This document shows, in pieces, positions 55,708 through 64,000 of a DNA stretch of 64,000 nucleotides (within the stretch, counting starts at the first letter, position 1; every line of letters starts with the position of its first letter). Origin of the DNA: an uncultured Bacillota bacterium (GTDB lineage Bacteria > Bacillota > Clostridia > Oscillospirales > Oscillospiraceae). Under the pieces are notes generated by a model. That model saw only the letters and a program-made list of their open reading frames with translations, was not told the origin of the DNA and ran no database searches. The position numbers and the translations under genes were made by a program. The stretch lies in assembly GCA_947645675.1 (NCBI GenBank), contig CANSDP010000002.1:164699-228698 (forward strand), written 5' to 3'.

Positions 55708-57631
55708 GCTCTCCCTGCGCAACGCCAAGCGTCAGGCCCAGGACTATCTGGTCTACTTTGTCACGGTGGTCATGGCCGCCGCTCTGCTCTACTCCTTCAA
55801 TGCCCTGACCTTCTCCCAAGAAATCAACACCCTGGCCCAATCCATGGAGATGCTGCCTGCGATGGTCGCCATGGCCACGGTGGTGGTGGTGTGCGTCTTT
55901 GGCTGGCTGGTGGCCTACGCCACAAAGTTCATGCTCCTGCGCCGGGGCCGGGAGCTGGGCACCTACCTGCTCATCGGCCTGGAGAACCGGCAGGTGGCCC
56001 GGCTGTTCTTTCTGGAAAACCTGGCGGTGGGGGGCTGCGCCCTGGCGCTGGGGACGGTCCTGGGCGGACTGCTCTATCAGGCCTTCCGGGCCCTGACCCT
56101 CGCCCTGTTCAAGCAGCCCTACCGCTTCTCCTTTGGCTTCTCTCTCCCCGCCCTGGGACTGACGGCCGTTTGCTTTGGTCTGATCTATCTCTTTGCACTG
56201 GGCCGGAGCCGGAAATATATCCGAAAGGCTAAAATCCACCACCTGATCTATTTCGACCGGCTCAACGAGGGCGTGGTCATCCAGACGCGGAAAAAGCGCC
56301 GCTGGATTTTCGGGGCCTCCATCCTGCTGGGTGTGGTCGGGACGGGGCTGCTGATGGTCCGGGACCTTGCCATCGCCACCGCCGGGGCGGGGTGCCTGAT
56401 TTTATTTTTGTTCGGCTTCTTCCTCAGCTTCGCCTCCGGGGTGCCCGCCTTCTTTGACAAACGGCCCGCCCGGAAGTATCGGGGGGTGACCCTGCTGGTG
56501 TTCCGCACGCTTACCGCCAAGCTGGCCACCATGGGAGTGCTTATGGCCACCATCTCCATGATCTTTACCGCCACCATCCTCTCCGAGGGCAGCGGACTGG
56601 TCTTCCAGGGATTGTTTGAGGGCCGGGCGGCGGAGAACGCCTGCTTTGACCTGTATCTTGGCGTGGGAGACGGTCGGGACCCCACTGTCTATACGGACTA
56701 CATCGAGGAGAATATCCCGGTGGAGCGCTCCCTGGAATATCAGGTCTATCTCAGCGGCGGCCACACCGTGCGGGACTATATCGAATCTCAGACCGTCTAT
56801 TATTACTTCAACTTTGTACAGGAGCCTGTCCTGCGCTGGAGCGACTACGCCGCTCTGCGCTCCATCGCCGGCTACCGGGCGGTGGAGCTTCCGGAGGGAC
56901 AGTATCTGTTTCACTGCATGACCTATCTGGAGGACGCCTTGAAGTCTTATGATCGGCCCCTGACCTTCGGGGACATCACCCTCCAGCCCGGGGGCGTGTA
57001 TACCGAGCACCTGTCCCAAAGCGGCGGTACTGTCAACGGGCGGGGCTACATTCTGGTGGTCCCGGACGAAGCGGTGGAGGGGCTGGAGGTTCACCACTGG
57101 GCCTACGTCGCCAAGACGGCTCAGCCGGTGACAAGGGCGCAGTTTTATGACCTGTGGGATATCAACGAGCGCACCAGCTCTGGGATTGCCAGTAATGCCA
57201 TCACCACCAGGGCCAACGAGGAGGCAGAGGTGGCCACTCAGACCGCCCTGTGCGTCTTTCCCCTGTTCTACCTGGCTCTGTCCCTCACCATGACCGCCGC
57301 CACCATCCTCACCATCCAGCAGCTCAGCGAGAGTGAGCGGTATAAGCGGCAGTTTTCCCTGCTGCAAAAGCTGGGCATGAACCGCCGGGAGATGGCAAAG
57401 GCTCTGCGCACCCAGTTTGCCATCTACTACGCCCTGCCCGCCGTGCCGCCGGTGCTCATCGGCGCGCCCTTCATCCTCCACCTGGCCAGCCTCCCTGAGC
57501 CAGGAGTGATGGTTGGAATGAGCAGTCCTTTGTCCATTGTGACGATCTCGCTGGGGATCTTCTTCCTGATTTACGCAATCTATATTTTGCTGGCCTATAC
57601 CAGCTTGAAGCGAAATGTACTGCCCCAATAA
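55688..57631 (+). CDS. BceB-like ABC transporter permease (FtsX family)
   Basis: 647 residues from the ATG at 55688 (MSVTLSKLSLRNAKRQAQDY), overlapping the ATPase end. Ten membrane helices are expected in this family; hydrophobic segments are seen near the start, at 60-80, 105-165, 195-250, 285-310 and in the last 110 residues. A large extracytoplasmic region (about 315-520) between helices 7 and 8 is the peptide-recognition domain of BceB. Together with the BceA-like ATPase it should give resistance to, and sensing of, bacitracin-like or lantibiotic peptides. Confidence 0.92.
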   Translation: MSVTLSKLSLRNAKRQAQDYLVYFVTVVMAAALLYSFNALTFSQEINTLAQSMEMLPAMVAMATVVVVCVFGWLVAYATKFMLLRRGRELGTYLLIGLENRQVARLFFLENLAVGGCALALGTVLGGLLYQAFRALTLALFKQPYRFSFGFSLPALGLTAVCFGLIYLFALGRSRKYIRKAKIHHLIYFDRLNEGVVIQTRKKRRWIFGASILLGVVGTGLLMVRDLAIATAGAGCLILFLFGFFLSFASGVPAFFDKRPARKYRGVTLLVFRTLTAKLATMGVLMATISMIFTATILSEGSGLVFQGLFEGRAAENACFDLYLGVGDGRDPTVYTDYIEENIPVERSLEYQVYLSGGHTVRDYIESQTVYYYFNFVQEPVLRWSDYAALRSIAGYRAVELPEGQYLFHCMTYLEDALKSYDRPLTFGDITLQPGGVYTEHLSQSGGTVNGRGYILVVPDEAVEGLEVHHWAYVAKTAQPVTRAQFYDLWDINERTSSGIASNAITTRANEEAEVATQTALCVFPLFYLALSLTMTAATILTIQQLSESERYKRQFSLLQKLGMNRREMAKALRTQFAIYYALPAVPPVLIGAPFILHLASLPEPGVMVGMSSPLSIVTISLGIFFLIYAIYILLAYTSLKRNVLPQ

Positions 57632-57906
57632 GGTATTACTCCCGAATTAGAACAGAGGAAATTCGGCTATGCTGAAAGAAAGCGGGGACCTTATCCGGGC
57701 AATGTTGTAAGGATCGCATAAAAATCTGTTTTATGGCGGATATCGTGTTTGGTCTGAGGCAAGCTGCCAGAATGGACCGAGAGCTTCAGCGCATGATTGA
57801 GATATTCGTCCGGATTGCTCTCCGGGGCATAGTGTCTAAACGATCTGGTGGTGAGCGGCAAAATGCTGCTCCCCACCATTTTTCTTTTTGAGGGGAGGTT
57901 TTGAAA
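57632..57906. other. Gene-poor stretch, probable degraded mobile-element DNA
   Basis: No intact gene. A plus-strand frame from about 57733 reads MADIVFGLRQAARMDRELQR and stops after about 50 codons. This and the following relaxase-like fragment suggest decay of a mobilisable element. A minus-strand frame at 57691-57990 shows no protein-like character. Confidence 0.4.
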
Positions 57907-58242
57907 ATGGCAAAAACGTTCATCCACTTGCAGGAAAACGAGCTGACCGGCCTTGGAGAATTGGAGAAAGCCTGTGGTGCGGCGGTTCAAAAATTCAACG
58001 ATTTATCCGGCCAGTCGGAAGCCGCCAGCAGGAGTTGCAGCGATGATCTTCTCTCCCTGCGGGTAACAGCAGCCGCCGGAGGCGGCTTAAAAAACCGGGC
58101 TCAAGTGCGCCCGGTTTTACAGGGCTTGGGGGCAGTCTGCCACCAACAAGCACGCGCCGGTATAGACCGGCGCATTGCTTGCCGCTACCGGGAACTTGCT
58201 GCTGAGAGTCATTGTTTGACCACTGCCGGGGGTTTCGACTGA
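57907..58242 (+). pseudogene. Fragment resembling the C-terminal region of a mobilisation relaxase
   Basis: From the ATG at 57907 (after GGGGAGG), MAKTFIHLQENELTGLGELE and AAVQKFNDLSGQ resemble the helical region found late in MobA/MobL-type relaxases of clostridial mobile elements. After about 40 codons the frame runs through two hairpin terminators (58073-58118) and loses protein-like character, so only the first part is coding-derived. Low certainty. Confidence 0.35.
58073..58118 (+). terminator. Tandem hairpins, second one a terminator
   Basis: AGCCGCC-GGA-GGCGGCT is followed by AAACCGGGC-TCAAGT-GCGCCCGGTTTT (58091-58118). Confidence 0.6.
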
Positions 58243-58748
58243 GCCTCTATGCAGTCTAATACCCGGGGGGCGGCGGACAGAAACCAGACGGAAAAAGCCT
58301 CCGGGTGCTCCACCAGCTCCCGCCGCAGCTGGGAAAACTGAACCCAGCGCATTTCCTCAGCCTCGTCCGGGTTAAAGTCGGGCGTTCCTGAGTACTCTCC
58401 AAGAAATACGTGATCGTATTCGTACTCAAAGAGATGTTTGGAGAATTGAGCAAAGTAGAGAAAGGAGAACAGCTCGGTCAGCGGAGCCTGAATGCCCAAT
58501 TCCTCCCGCAGCCGTCGGGACGCCGCCTCCTCCAAGGTCTCGCCCGCGCGGGGATGGGAACAGCATGCGTTGGCCCACAGCCCGCCGGAGTGATATTTAT
58601 TTCGGTTCCGTCTCTGCAGCAGCATCTGTCCATCTGAATAGAGAAAAATAGAAAACGCCCGGTGCAGCATCGGCTTGGCATGAGCTTCCAGCTTTTCACA
58701 AATTCCCACTGGCCGGTCTGCGGTATCGACCAGAATAATATTTTCCAC
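58209..58748 (-). CDS. idi: Isopentenyl-diphosphate delta-isomerase, type 1
   Basis: 179 residues from a GTG start after AGGAGGGATTGCT. Nudix-like fold: RAFSIFLYSDGQMLLQRR, WANACCSHPRAGET with the catalytic Cys, AASRRLREELGI (Nudix helix) and YEYDHVFLGEY with catalytic Glu. It interconverts IPP and DMAPP. Notable next to a UbiX gene: flavin prenyltransferase uses dimethylallyl phosphate, so local supply of a C5 prenyl unit is a plausible link, though distance and opposite strand leave this as inference. Confidence 0.95.
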   Translation of the reverse strand: MENIILVDTADRPVGICEKLEAHAKPMLHRAFSIFLYSDGQMLLQRRNRNKYHSGGLWANACCSHPRAGETLEEAASRRLREELGIQAPLTELFSFLYFAQFSKHLFEYEYDHVFLGEYSGTPDFNPDEAEEMRWVQFSQLRRELVEHPEAFSVWFLSAAPRVLDCIEAQSKPPAVVKQ

Positions 58749-58815
58749 AGCAATCCCTCCTGTACCTGATGATGTTCAGTGTAGCACAGCCGGCGTCAAA
58801 GAGCAACGATTCCAG

Positions 58816-58832
58816 AATACCTTTTAGGTATT
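58816..58832. promoter_or_regulatory. LysR-type operator of the ubiD operon
   Basis: AATACCT-TTT-AGGTATT, a perfect palindrome containing a T-N11-A core, centred about 65 bases before the expected start of transcription, the classic position of a LysR recognition site. Confidence 0.65.
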
Positions 58833-58853
58833 ATTGACAAGAAAAAAGAGTAT

Positions 58854-58882
58854 TTGTCATTTCCTCTTTGCAAATTTATAAT
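58854..58882 (+). promoter_or_regulatory. Promoter of the ubiD operon
   Basis: TTGTCA, 17-base spacer, TATAAT; about 85 bases before the ubiD start. Confidence 0.8.
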
Positions 58883-58967
58883 AAGGGGCATAAGAACAGG
58901 CATACGGAGGCAGCGCTGCAGAGAAGGAACCTGTTCCAAAAAAATATTGGAGAGAGTGTGATGAAAA

Positions 58968-60338
58968 ATGGAGAATCAATCTCTGGGTCATTACCTGAAG
59001 ACACTGGAGGAGCGCCGCCCAGGTGACATTTTGAATCTTTCCGACCCCATCGACCGGGACCTGGAATTCCAAGCGCTGGCGCTGGAGCTGGAAAAACAGC
59101 AATATCCTCCTATCATCCGCACCCGCGTCAAGGGGTATGAGGACATCCCGGTGGTGGGCAACGTATTTGCCAGCCGCCGGAGAATCGCCGAACTGCTGGG
59201 TGAGGGCGGAGAGGCCGCTGTGGCTCAGAACTGGGTCCGGCTGGAGAAGAGCACCATTCCTCCTGTAATCGTTCCGGAGGGGCCGGTGCAGGAGGTGGTG
59301 GAGACCGAGGGCATTGACCTGAAGGCTCTGCCTCTGCTGAAATACTACCAGACCGACGCCGGGTACTATATTTCCTCCTCCATCGTGGTGGTGAAGGACC
59401 CGGACAACGGCGTCCATAACCTGAGCTACCACCGTATGCAGTTCAAGGGCGGGAATAAATTCGGCATCAGTATGCACACTAAACAGCATCTATTTTATGA
59501 GTACGAAAAGGCCCGCATGGCGGGCCGGGATCTGCCGGTGGCCATTATTGTGGGCTGTCACCCTGCCGTCTCCATGGGCGCGGTGGCCCGTCCTGGTCTG
59601 AACGACGACGAGTATGACGTATCCGGCGCCATCCTGGGCGAGCCGCTCCAACTGGTCAAGGGCCGCACAGTGGATGTCGAATACCCGGCGGAGGCCGAGA
59701 TGGTGCTGGAGGGATACATATCCACCACTGAGCATGAGCCGGAGGGGCCGTTTGGCGAGTTTACCGGCTTCTCCACCTCCCGTTCTACTGAGAATGTGTT
59801 CTACTGTACCGGGTTCGCCCACCGGAAAAACCCGATTTATGAGGTCACGGCTCCTGGGCGCACCAAGGACCACTTGTATCTGGCCCACATGGTCTGCGAG
59901 ACCGCTGCATTGACCCGCATCCAAGAGAAAGTGCCTTGGGTTACTGATTTGACCTATCCCATCTCCGGCGGCGATATGCAGGCATACATCCAGATGAAGG
60001 AGGCCCCCGAGGGGATGGCCAAGGTGGCCATGACGATGCTGATGGGGCTGGACTACATGGTGAAGCTGGCCGTTGTGGTGGATACCGACATTGACATCCG
60101 CCGGGATGAGGAGGTTATGTGGGCCATTGCCACCCGCGTGCGCCACGGCCAGGACACCTTCCTGATTCCGGACTCCTTTACCATCTCGCTGGACCCCGTT
60201 TCCCACAATAACCTGGTGAACAAATACGGCATCGACGCCACCATGTGGCCCGCCATGCGGGAAGAGGTGGTGGTATGCCGGCCCCGGGAGGAGGACACAA
60301 AGCGGGCCAGGGAGAAGCTGATGAAGCTGGGGTATTGA
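58968..60338 (+). CDS. UbiD-family (prenyl-FMN-dependent) decarboxylase
   Basis: 456 residues, like LpdC/VdcC-type hydroxyarylic acid decarboxylases. Present are the prFMN-binding LSYHRMQFKGGNKFGIS region, PVAIIVGCHPA, EPEGPFGEFTGF with the catalytic Glu, and the C-terminal VVVDTDIDIRRDEEVMWA metal/cofactor segment. It reversibly decarboxylates an aromatic or alpha,beta-unsaturated acid; substrate unknown. First gene of ubiD-lysR-lpdD-ubiX-nhaC. The ATG has only a distant GGAG, so the start is the first possible one after an in-frame stop. Confidence 0.93.
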   Translation: MENQSLGHYLKTLEERRPGDILNLSDPIDRDLEFQALALELEKQQYPPIIRTRVKGYEDIPVVGNVFASRRRIAELLGEGGEAAVAQNWVRLEKSTIPPVIVPEGPVQEVVETEGIDLKALPLLKYYQTDAGYYISSSIVVVKDPDNGVHNLSYHRMQFKGGNKFGISMHTKQHLFYEYEKARMAGRDLPVAIIVGCHPAVSMGAVARPGLNDDEYDVSGAILGEPLQLVKGRTVDVEYPAEAEMVLEGYISTTEHEPEGPFGEFTGFSTSRSTENVFYCTGFAHRKNPIYEVTAPGRTKDHLYLAHMVCETAALTRIQEKVPWVTDLTYPISGGDMQAYIQMKEAPEGMAKVAMTMLMGLDYMVKLAVVVDTDIDIRRDEEVMWAIATRVRHGQDTFLIPDSFTISLDPVSHNNLVNKYGIDATMWPAMREEVVVCRPREEDTKRAREKLMKLGY

Positions 60339-60357
60339 GCAGAAAGGAAGTAGATAG

Positions 60358-61341
60358 ATGAACATTCAGCAGCTGAAATACTTCGTAACCATCGCGGAAA
60401 CCGGCCAGATTACAGAGGCGGCTCAACGGCTCTATATTGCCCAGCCTCCTCTGAGCCGCAGCCTGCGGCGGCTGGAGTCTGAGCTGGGTGTCATTCTGTT
60501 CACCCGGACAAAGCGAGGTCTGGAGCTAACCGATGCGGGAACGGTGTTTTATGAGGAAAGCAAGCGGCTGCTGTATAACTATCAGGAGATGCTCTCCGCC
60601 CTCCAGGAGGCCAACTCCGGCGTACGGGGGAATATCCGCATCGGCTCCGGCTATCCCACCATCCCGCTGCTGGCGGAAAAGCTGGCTCTGTTTCAGGAGG
60701 AATACCCTTCAGTTGAGATCTATATCGAGCAGGAGGACCCGGATGAGTTGATCGAGATGCTGAAAAAGGATGAGGTGGACATGATTTTCCTGCCCCATCT
60801 GGTGGATGACGCCTCCTTCAATATCATTCCCCTGGCACCGGACCCCATGGTGCTGGTGGTGAATCCCCTCCTGGACCCCGCGCCGGAGGAGGAGACTGTA
60901 CCAGTGGAAAAGCAGAAGGGGATCCCCTTCTGCATGCTGCGCGGCGGCGACTTTTACGGCTATAACGGCATCCTCATCCGGGAATGCCAGCGGCACGGCT
61001 TTATGCCCCGCATCCTGTGTCAGTGCAACAGCGCCGCCACCGCCATGGTGCTGGTGGCCCAGGGTCTGGGCCTGAGCTATCAGCCCAAAATGATCGTGGA
61101 CGCCCTGGCCCACCAGAATCTGTACGCCAAGGCCATCCGCGGCTTTGAGAGCACTGTGATGCCGGTGATCGTGCTGAACCGGAACGGCTATATCAACAAG
61201 GCGGCACAAACCTTTCTGGCCCAGTTCCAGACGGAGGAGCCGCCCCGAGGCGATGAACCGCAAAGGATGATGAATGATGAACCTACTGAAGACAATCCAG
61301 GCGGGGCAGGGACCCTTCCAGGTGACGCTGACGGTCCATGA
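60358..61341 (+). CDS. LysR-family transcriptional regulator
   Basis: 327 residues. Winged-helix N-terminus (MNIQQLKYFVTIAETGQITE, then AQRLYIAQPPLSRSLRRLE) and a periplasmic-binding-like effector domain (NIRIGSGYPTIPLLAEKL). AAAGGAAG precedes the ATG. The last ~25 residues run into the next gene and look like an unselected extension. Embedded in the operon it should control, with a LysR-type palindrome upstream of ubiD; the inducer is probably the decarboxylase substrate. Confidence 0.93.
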   Translation: MNIQQLKYFVTIAETGQITEAAQRLYIAQPPLSRSLRRLESELGVILFTRTKRGLELTDAGTVFYEESKRLLYNYQEMLSALQEANSGVRGNIRIGSGYPTIPLLAEKLALFQEEYPSVEIYIEQEDPDELIEMLKKDEVDMIFLPHLVDDASFNIIPLAPDPMVLVVNPLLDPAPEEETVPVEKQKGIPFCMLRGGDFYGYNGILIRECQRHGFMPRILCQCNSAATAMVLVAQGLGLSYQPKMIVDALAHQNLYAKAIRGFESTVMPVIVLNRNGYINKAAQTFLAQFQTEEPPRGDEPQRMMNDEPTEDNPGGAGTLPGDADGP

Positions 61342-61669
61342 AACCGGCGGGCACGGGCTGCAGTGTCTGCTGACCGGCGGCGAGCTGCCCCATGTGGGGG
61401 GCGTGGCGGCGGCCTATCCCCGTCCCAAAACCAGCGGGACGGGACTGACCTGCGACATGTGGGTCATCAGCCTGCCGGGGCATAAGGACGCGGAGCTGGC
61501 ACAGCCGCTGGCTAAGCGCCTGTGCGTCGCCTCGGGGCAGGCGGTAAGCCTGACCGCCGGTCTCCACATCGACCACGCCGGCCAGGCGGATATTCAGGCG
61601 CTGTGCGACAGCTGCCGTCAGGCGGTGGAGCTGTATCTTGCCGCCGGGGAGGAGGATCGGGATGACTGA
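61277..61669 (+). CDS. LpdD-like small subunit / prenyl-FMN chaperone of a UbiD system
   Basis: 130 residues from the ATG at 61277, nine bases after AAAGGA; an ATG at 61274 is equally in frame. PFQVTLTVHETGGHGLQCLL, GGELPHVGGVAAAYPRPKTS and WVISLPGHKDAELA match the small protein (LpdD/VdcD-like) that accompanies UbiD and UbiX in gallate and vanillate decarboxylase operons. It overlaps the lysR end by 65 bases and the ubiX start by 8. Confidence 0.8.
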   Translation: MNLLKTIQAGQGPFQVTLTVHETGGHGLQCLLTGGELPHVGGVAAAYPRPKTSGTGLTCDMWVISLPGHKDAELAQPLAKRLCVASGQAVSLTAGLHIDHAGQADIQALCDSCRQAVELYLAAGEEDRDD

Positions 61670-62279
61670 TCGGAAGCTGCGCGGAGCGGAGCTTCGCCGT
61701 ATTATAGTTGGGATATCCGGAGCCAGCGGCGTGCTGATGGGGTATGAGCTCTTGAGAGCGCTGCGGGCTCAGCCCAACGTAGAGACCCATCTGGTGGTAT
61801 CCTCCGGCGCCCGTCGCAACTTTGCGCTGGAAACCGGCCTGACAATGGAGCAGGTATACGCCCTGGCGGACCATGTATATGACGAGCAGGATATGGCCGC
61901 ACCCATTGCCAGCGGCTCCTACCAGACGGACGGGATGATTGTGATGCCATGCAGTATGAAGACCTTGTCGGCCATCGCGGTGGGATACAGCAGCAATCTG
62001 CTGGTACGCGCCGCCGACGTCTGCCTGAAGGAAAACCGTCCGACGGTCCTGGTAGTCCGGGAGACCCCCTTTTCCAAGGTGCATCTGCGCAATATGCAGC
62101 TGGCGGCGGAGGCCGGGTGCACGATCCTGCCTCCGATGCTCACCTTTTACAACGGGGCGGATACCCTGCAAAAACAGGTTGAGCATATCATTGGAAAGAC
62201 GCTGCTTCAATTCCGCTTGGCAAGCGACCGTTTTGTTCCTTGGGGCGGACCTGGGGAAACCGAAGGAGCAGACCGGTGA
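61662..62279 (+). CDS. UbiX-family flavin prenyltransferase
   Basis: 205 residues from the ATG at 61662 (MTDRKLRGAELRRIIVGISG), with GGAGGATCGGG upstream. GISGASGVLMGYELLRAL is the FMN-binding start; MPCSMKTLSAIAVGYSSNLL and RPTVLVVRETPFSKVHLRNM are the prenyl-phosphate and active-site regions. It makes the prenylated FMN cofactor needed by the UbiD enzyme of this operon. Confidence 0.95.
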   Translation: MTDRKLRGAELRRIIVGISGASGVLMGYELLRALRAQPNVETHLVVSSGARRNFALETGLTMEQVYALADHVYDEQDMAAPIASGSYQTDGMIVMPCSMKTLSAIAVGYSSNLLVRAADVCLKENRPTVLVVRETPFSKVHLRNMQLAAEAGCTILPPMLTFYNGADTLQKQVEHIIGKTLLQFRLASDRFVPWGGPGETEGADR

Positions 62280-62314
62280 CAAAGTCAAGCTGTTTCAAAG
62301 AAAGGAACTGCATT

Positions 62315-63739
62315 ATGAAAAATGAAAATGGGAGCGCCCGCCCGTCCCTTGCGATTTCTATTATAGGCTTGATCGCGATTATCGGTGTAATTGTCGTGGG
62401 GATCAAGCTGAACTTCGGCACCCAGATGGCCGTTTTCTGCGGCGCTGTTGTGGCCGTGATTGTCGCGATGCTCCTGGGGGAGAAATGGCCGGATATTCAG
62501 GATCTGCTGGTGGAGCAGATCAACGGCGTCACTGTGGCAAATATTATTATCATTGAGGTCGGCATCCTGGTCGGCATCTGGCTCATCGGCGGCGCCCTGC
62601 CCACGCTGATTCATTTCGGCCTGGGTGTCATCTCCCCCTCCGCCATCGTGCCGCTGACCTTTGTGCTGTGCGCATTCACGTCGCTGTGTACCGGCACCTC
62701 CTATGGCAGTGCGGCGACCATGGGCCTGGCTATGCTGGGCATCGGCCTGAACATGGGAATCAATCCAGCCCTGCTGGCTGGCGCTATCGTGTCCGGCGCT
62801 TATTTCGGCGATAAGATGTCCCCCATGTCCGACACCACCAACGTCGCACCCGCCATGTCGGGCACCGATCTGTATTCCCATATCAATTCCATGCTGTACA
62901 CCACCGTCCCCGCCGCCGTAGTGGTGCTGATTCTGTATACTGTGATGGGCATGAACGCCGCGGCCAACGTGGACGTGGATATCTCCGATGTGGCAATGCT
63001 GCAGGCGAAGCTGGCGGAGCACTTTAACATCAGCTTTATCTGCGTCATCCCCATGCTGCTGGTCATTGTGCTGTCCATCCTGAAGGTGCCCGCGATCATC
63101 GCCATGGGCGGCACCGCGATTGTCAGCGTGATTTTCGCGGTGGCCACGCAGGGCGCCCCCCTCAGCGACATTATGGGCGCCGCCTTCAACGGGTACTCCT
63201 CCAACACCGGAGTGGCCCTCATCGACACCATCCTGAACCGCGGCGGGGCCAAGTCTATGGTGGGCACAGTCTATCTGGTCATGTTCGCCAGCATCATGTC
63301 CGCCGCCATGAAAAAGTCCGGGATTCTGGATATCGTAATTGACAAGGGCGTGCGGCCGGTTATTCGCTCCGCCCGCAGCCTGGTGATCGTCACCATGCTG
63401 GAGTCCTACCTGGTACTGCTGCTGACCGGCAACCAGACGATGGCCATCATCATCCCCGGCCAGACCTTTGCCGATACCTTCGACGAGTATGATGTTCACC
63501 GCAAGGTCTGCTCCCGCTGTCTGGAGGACGCCGGCACCATCGCCTGTGCGGTTGTGCCCTGGAGCTCGGCAGCCCTATATATGAGCGGTGTACTGGATGT
63601 GTCTCCCCTGGCCTACGCGCCCTATACGCTGCTGACCTTTGTGGTGCCCGTCTTCTCCATGATCTGTGCCTTCACCGGGTTTGGCATGTGGAACTCCAAA
63701 GGCGAACCCATGTGGAAAAAGGCCCGGTCCGCCAAATAA
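62315..63739 (+). CDS. nhaC: NhaC-family Na+/H+ antiporter
   Basis: 474 residues from the ATG at 62315 (MKNENGSARPSLAISI), after GAAAGGAAC; the longer frame overlaps ubiX. About eleven membrane helices. SGAYFGDKMSPMSDTTNVAP is the conserved NhaC segment with the ion-binding Asp. Last gene of the decarboxylase operon. It may balance protons consumed by decarboxylation, or, since some NhaC relatives carry organic acids, import the substrate. Confidence 0.9.
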   Translation: MKNENGSARPSLAISIIGLIAIIGVIVVGIKLNFGTQMAVFCGAVVAVIVAMLLGEKWPDIQDLLVEQINGVTVANIIIIEVGILVGIWLIGGALPTLIHFGLGVISPSAIVPLTFVLCAFTSLCTGTSYGSAATMGLAMLGIGLNMGINPALLAGAIVSGAYFGDKMSPMSDTTNVAPAMSGTDLYSHINSMLYTTVPAAVVVLILYTVMGMNAAANVDVDISDVAMLQAKLAEHFNISFICVIPMLLVIVLSILKVPAIIAMGGTAIVSVIFAVATQGAPLSDIMGAAFNGYSSNTGVALIDTILNRGGAKSMVGTVYLVMFASIMSAAMKKSGILDIVIDKGVRPVIRSARSLVIVTMLESYLVLLLTGNQTMAIIIPGQTFADTFDEYDVHRKVCSRCLEDAGTIACAVVPWSSAALYMSGVLDVSPLAYAPYTLLTFVVPVFSMICAFTGFGMWNSKGEPMWKKARSAK

Positions 63740-63767
63740 ACCTTACTTACCGATAACTCTTCTTTCT

Positions 63768-63825
63768 AACACCAAATCCAGACCAGACATACCCTCTCCT
63801 GTCTGGTCTGGATTTGGTGTTTTAT
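63768..63825 (+). terminator. Terminator of the ubiD-nhaC operon
   Basis: A 22-bp perfect inverted repeat (AACACCAAATCCAGACC...GGTCTGGATTTGGTGTT) with a 10-base loop, followed by TTATGG. Unusually long for a terminator. The remaining 175 bases to the window end are AT-rich with no feature I can support. Confidence 0.75.
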
Positions 63826-64000
63826 GGTTCTGACCCTTGCTTCTCAGCAGATTATCTGTTTTGTGAGTCCCCGGCGCGCCTCTCTTTTTCTATGGAATGA
63901 CAGTATTAAAGCAGACAGGATAGTTTTCAACTAAATTTTTAGAATAAAATTATTGGTGAATTTAGATTATCTCTTTAGAAGTTCTTATATGTCGGTATAG

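Noticed and set aside
57691..57990. A 99-codon minus-strand frame
   Set aside because: No ribosome site or motif; it crosses the start of the relaxase-like fragment on the other strand.

Overview
The window looks like chromosomal DNA of a GC-rich, anaerobic gut Firmicute of the Oscillospiraceae type (Flavonifractor, Pseudoflavonifractor or Oscillibacter relatives). Grounds are the high GC content, an S-layer-homology surface protein with clostridial codon use, type III and short type I glutamine synthetases with an ANTAR regulator, a perfect CIRCE element, AGGAGG ribosome sites, sigma-A promoters and a BceRS/BceAB module. Genus is inference. No rRNA, tRNA or CRISPR array was seen.

Layout. 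1-7.1 kb: a leftward operon with a 1596-residue multidomain protein (HD, helical repeats, NadD-like nucleotidyltransferase, acetyltransferase-like, phosphoribosyltransferase-like), a lactate/malate-dehydrogenase-like protein and a flavodoxin-fold protein cut by the window edge. 7.2-8.3 kb: an AT-rich island with two small exported or membrane peptides, then two gene fragments meeting head to head. 8.3-12.8 kb: htpG under CIRCE control and two lipoproteins. 13.2-17.2 kb: a large SLH surface protein and a lone phage-tail-like gene. 17.3-26.4 kb: a glutamine hub, glnN-asnB-guaA-pyrG leftward behind a terminator-like leader, and divergent glnA plus an ANTAR regulator. 26.5-30.2 kb: an ABC-2 exporter with an embedded phosphotransferase-fold gene.

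30.2-52.6 kb is carbohydrate territory. A GH31 enzyme is followed by two mirror-related fructan/sucrose loci. Each has a LacI regulator, a YesL-like membrane protein, a single-pass extracytoplasmic protein, a CUT1-type binding protein with two permeases but no ATPase, and GH32 enzymes. In the second locus one permease is frameshifted. Between the loci lies an odd block: a short ammonia-lyase homologue without the MIO triad, a textbook sigma-54 promoter, a sigma-54 activator homologue lacking its AAA+ core, and a structured non-coding RNA candidate. IS5-type deletion derivatives sit at 34.85 and 52.55 kb.

52.8-57.6 kb: a BceRS/BceAB-like peptide-antibiotic sensing and resistance unit with a candidate response-regulator site. 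57.6-58.2 kb: remnants of a mobile element. 58.2-64 kb: idi, then a UbiD decarboxylase, LysR regulator, LpdD-like protein, UbiX flavin prenyltransferase and NhaC-type antiporter, with a LysR-type palindrome near -65 of a good promoter. Short GTAGGG...CCCTAC palindromic elements recur between genes.
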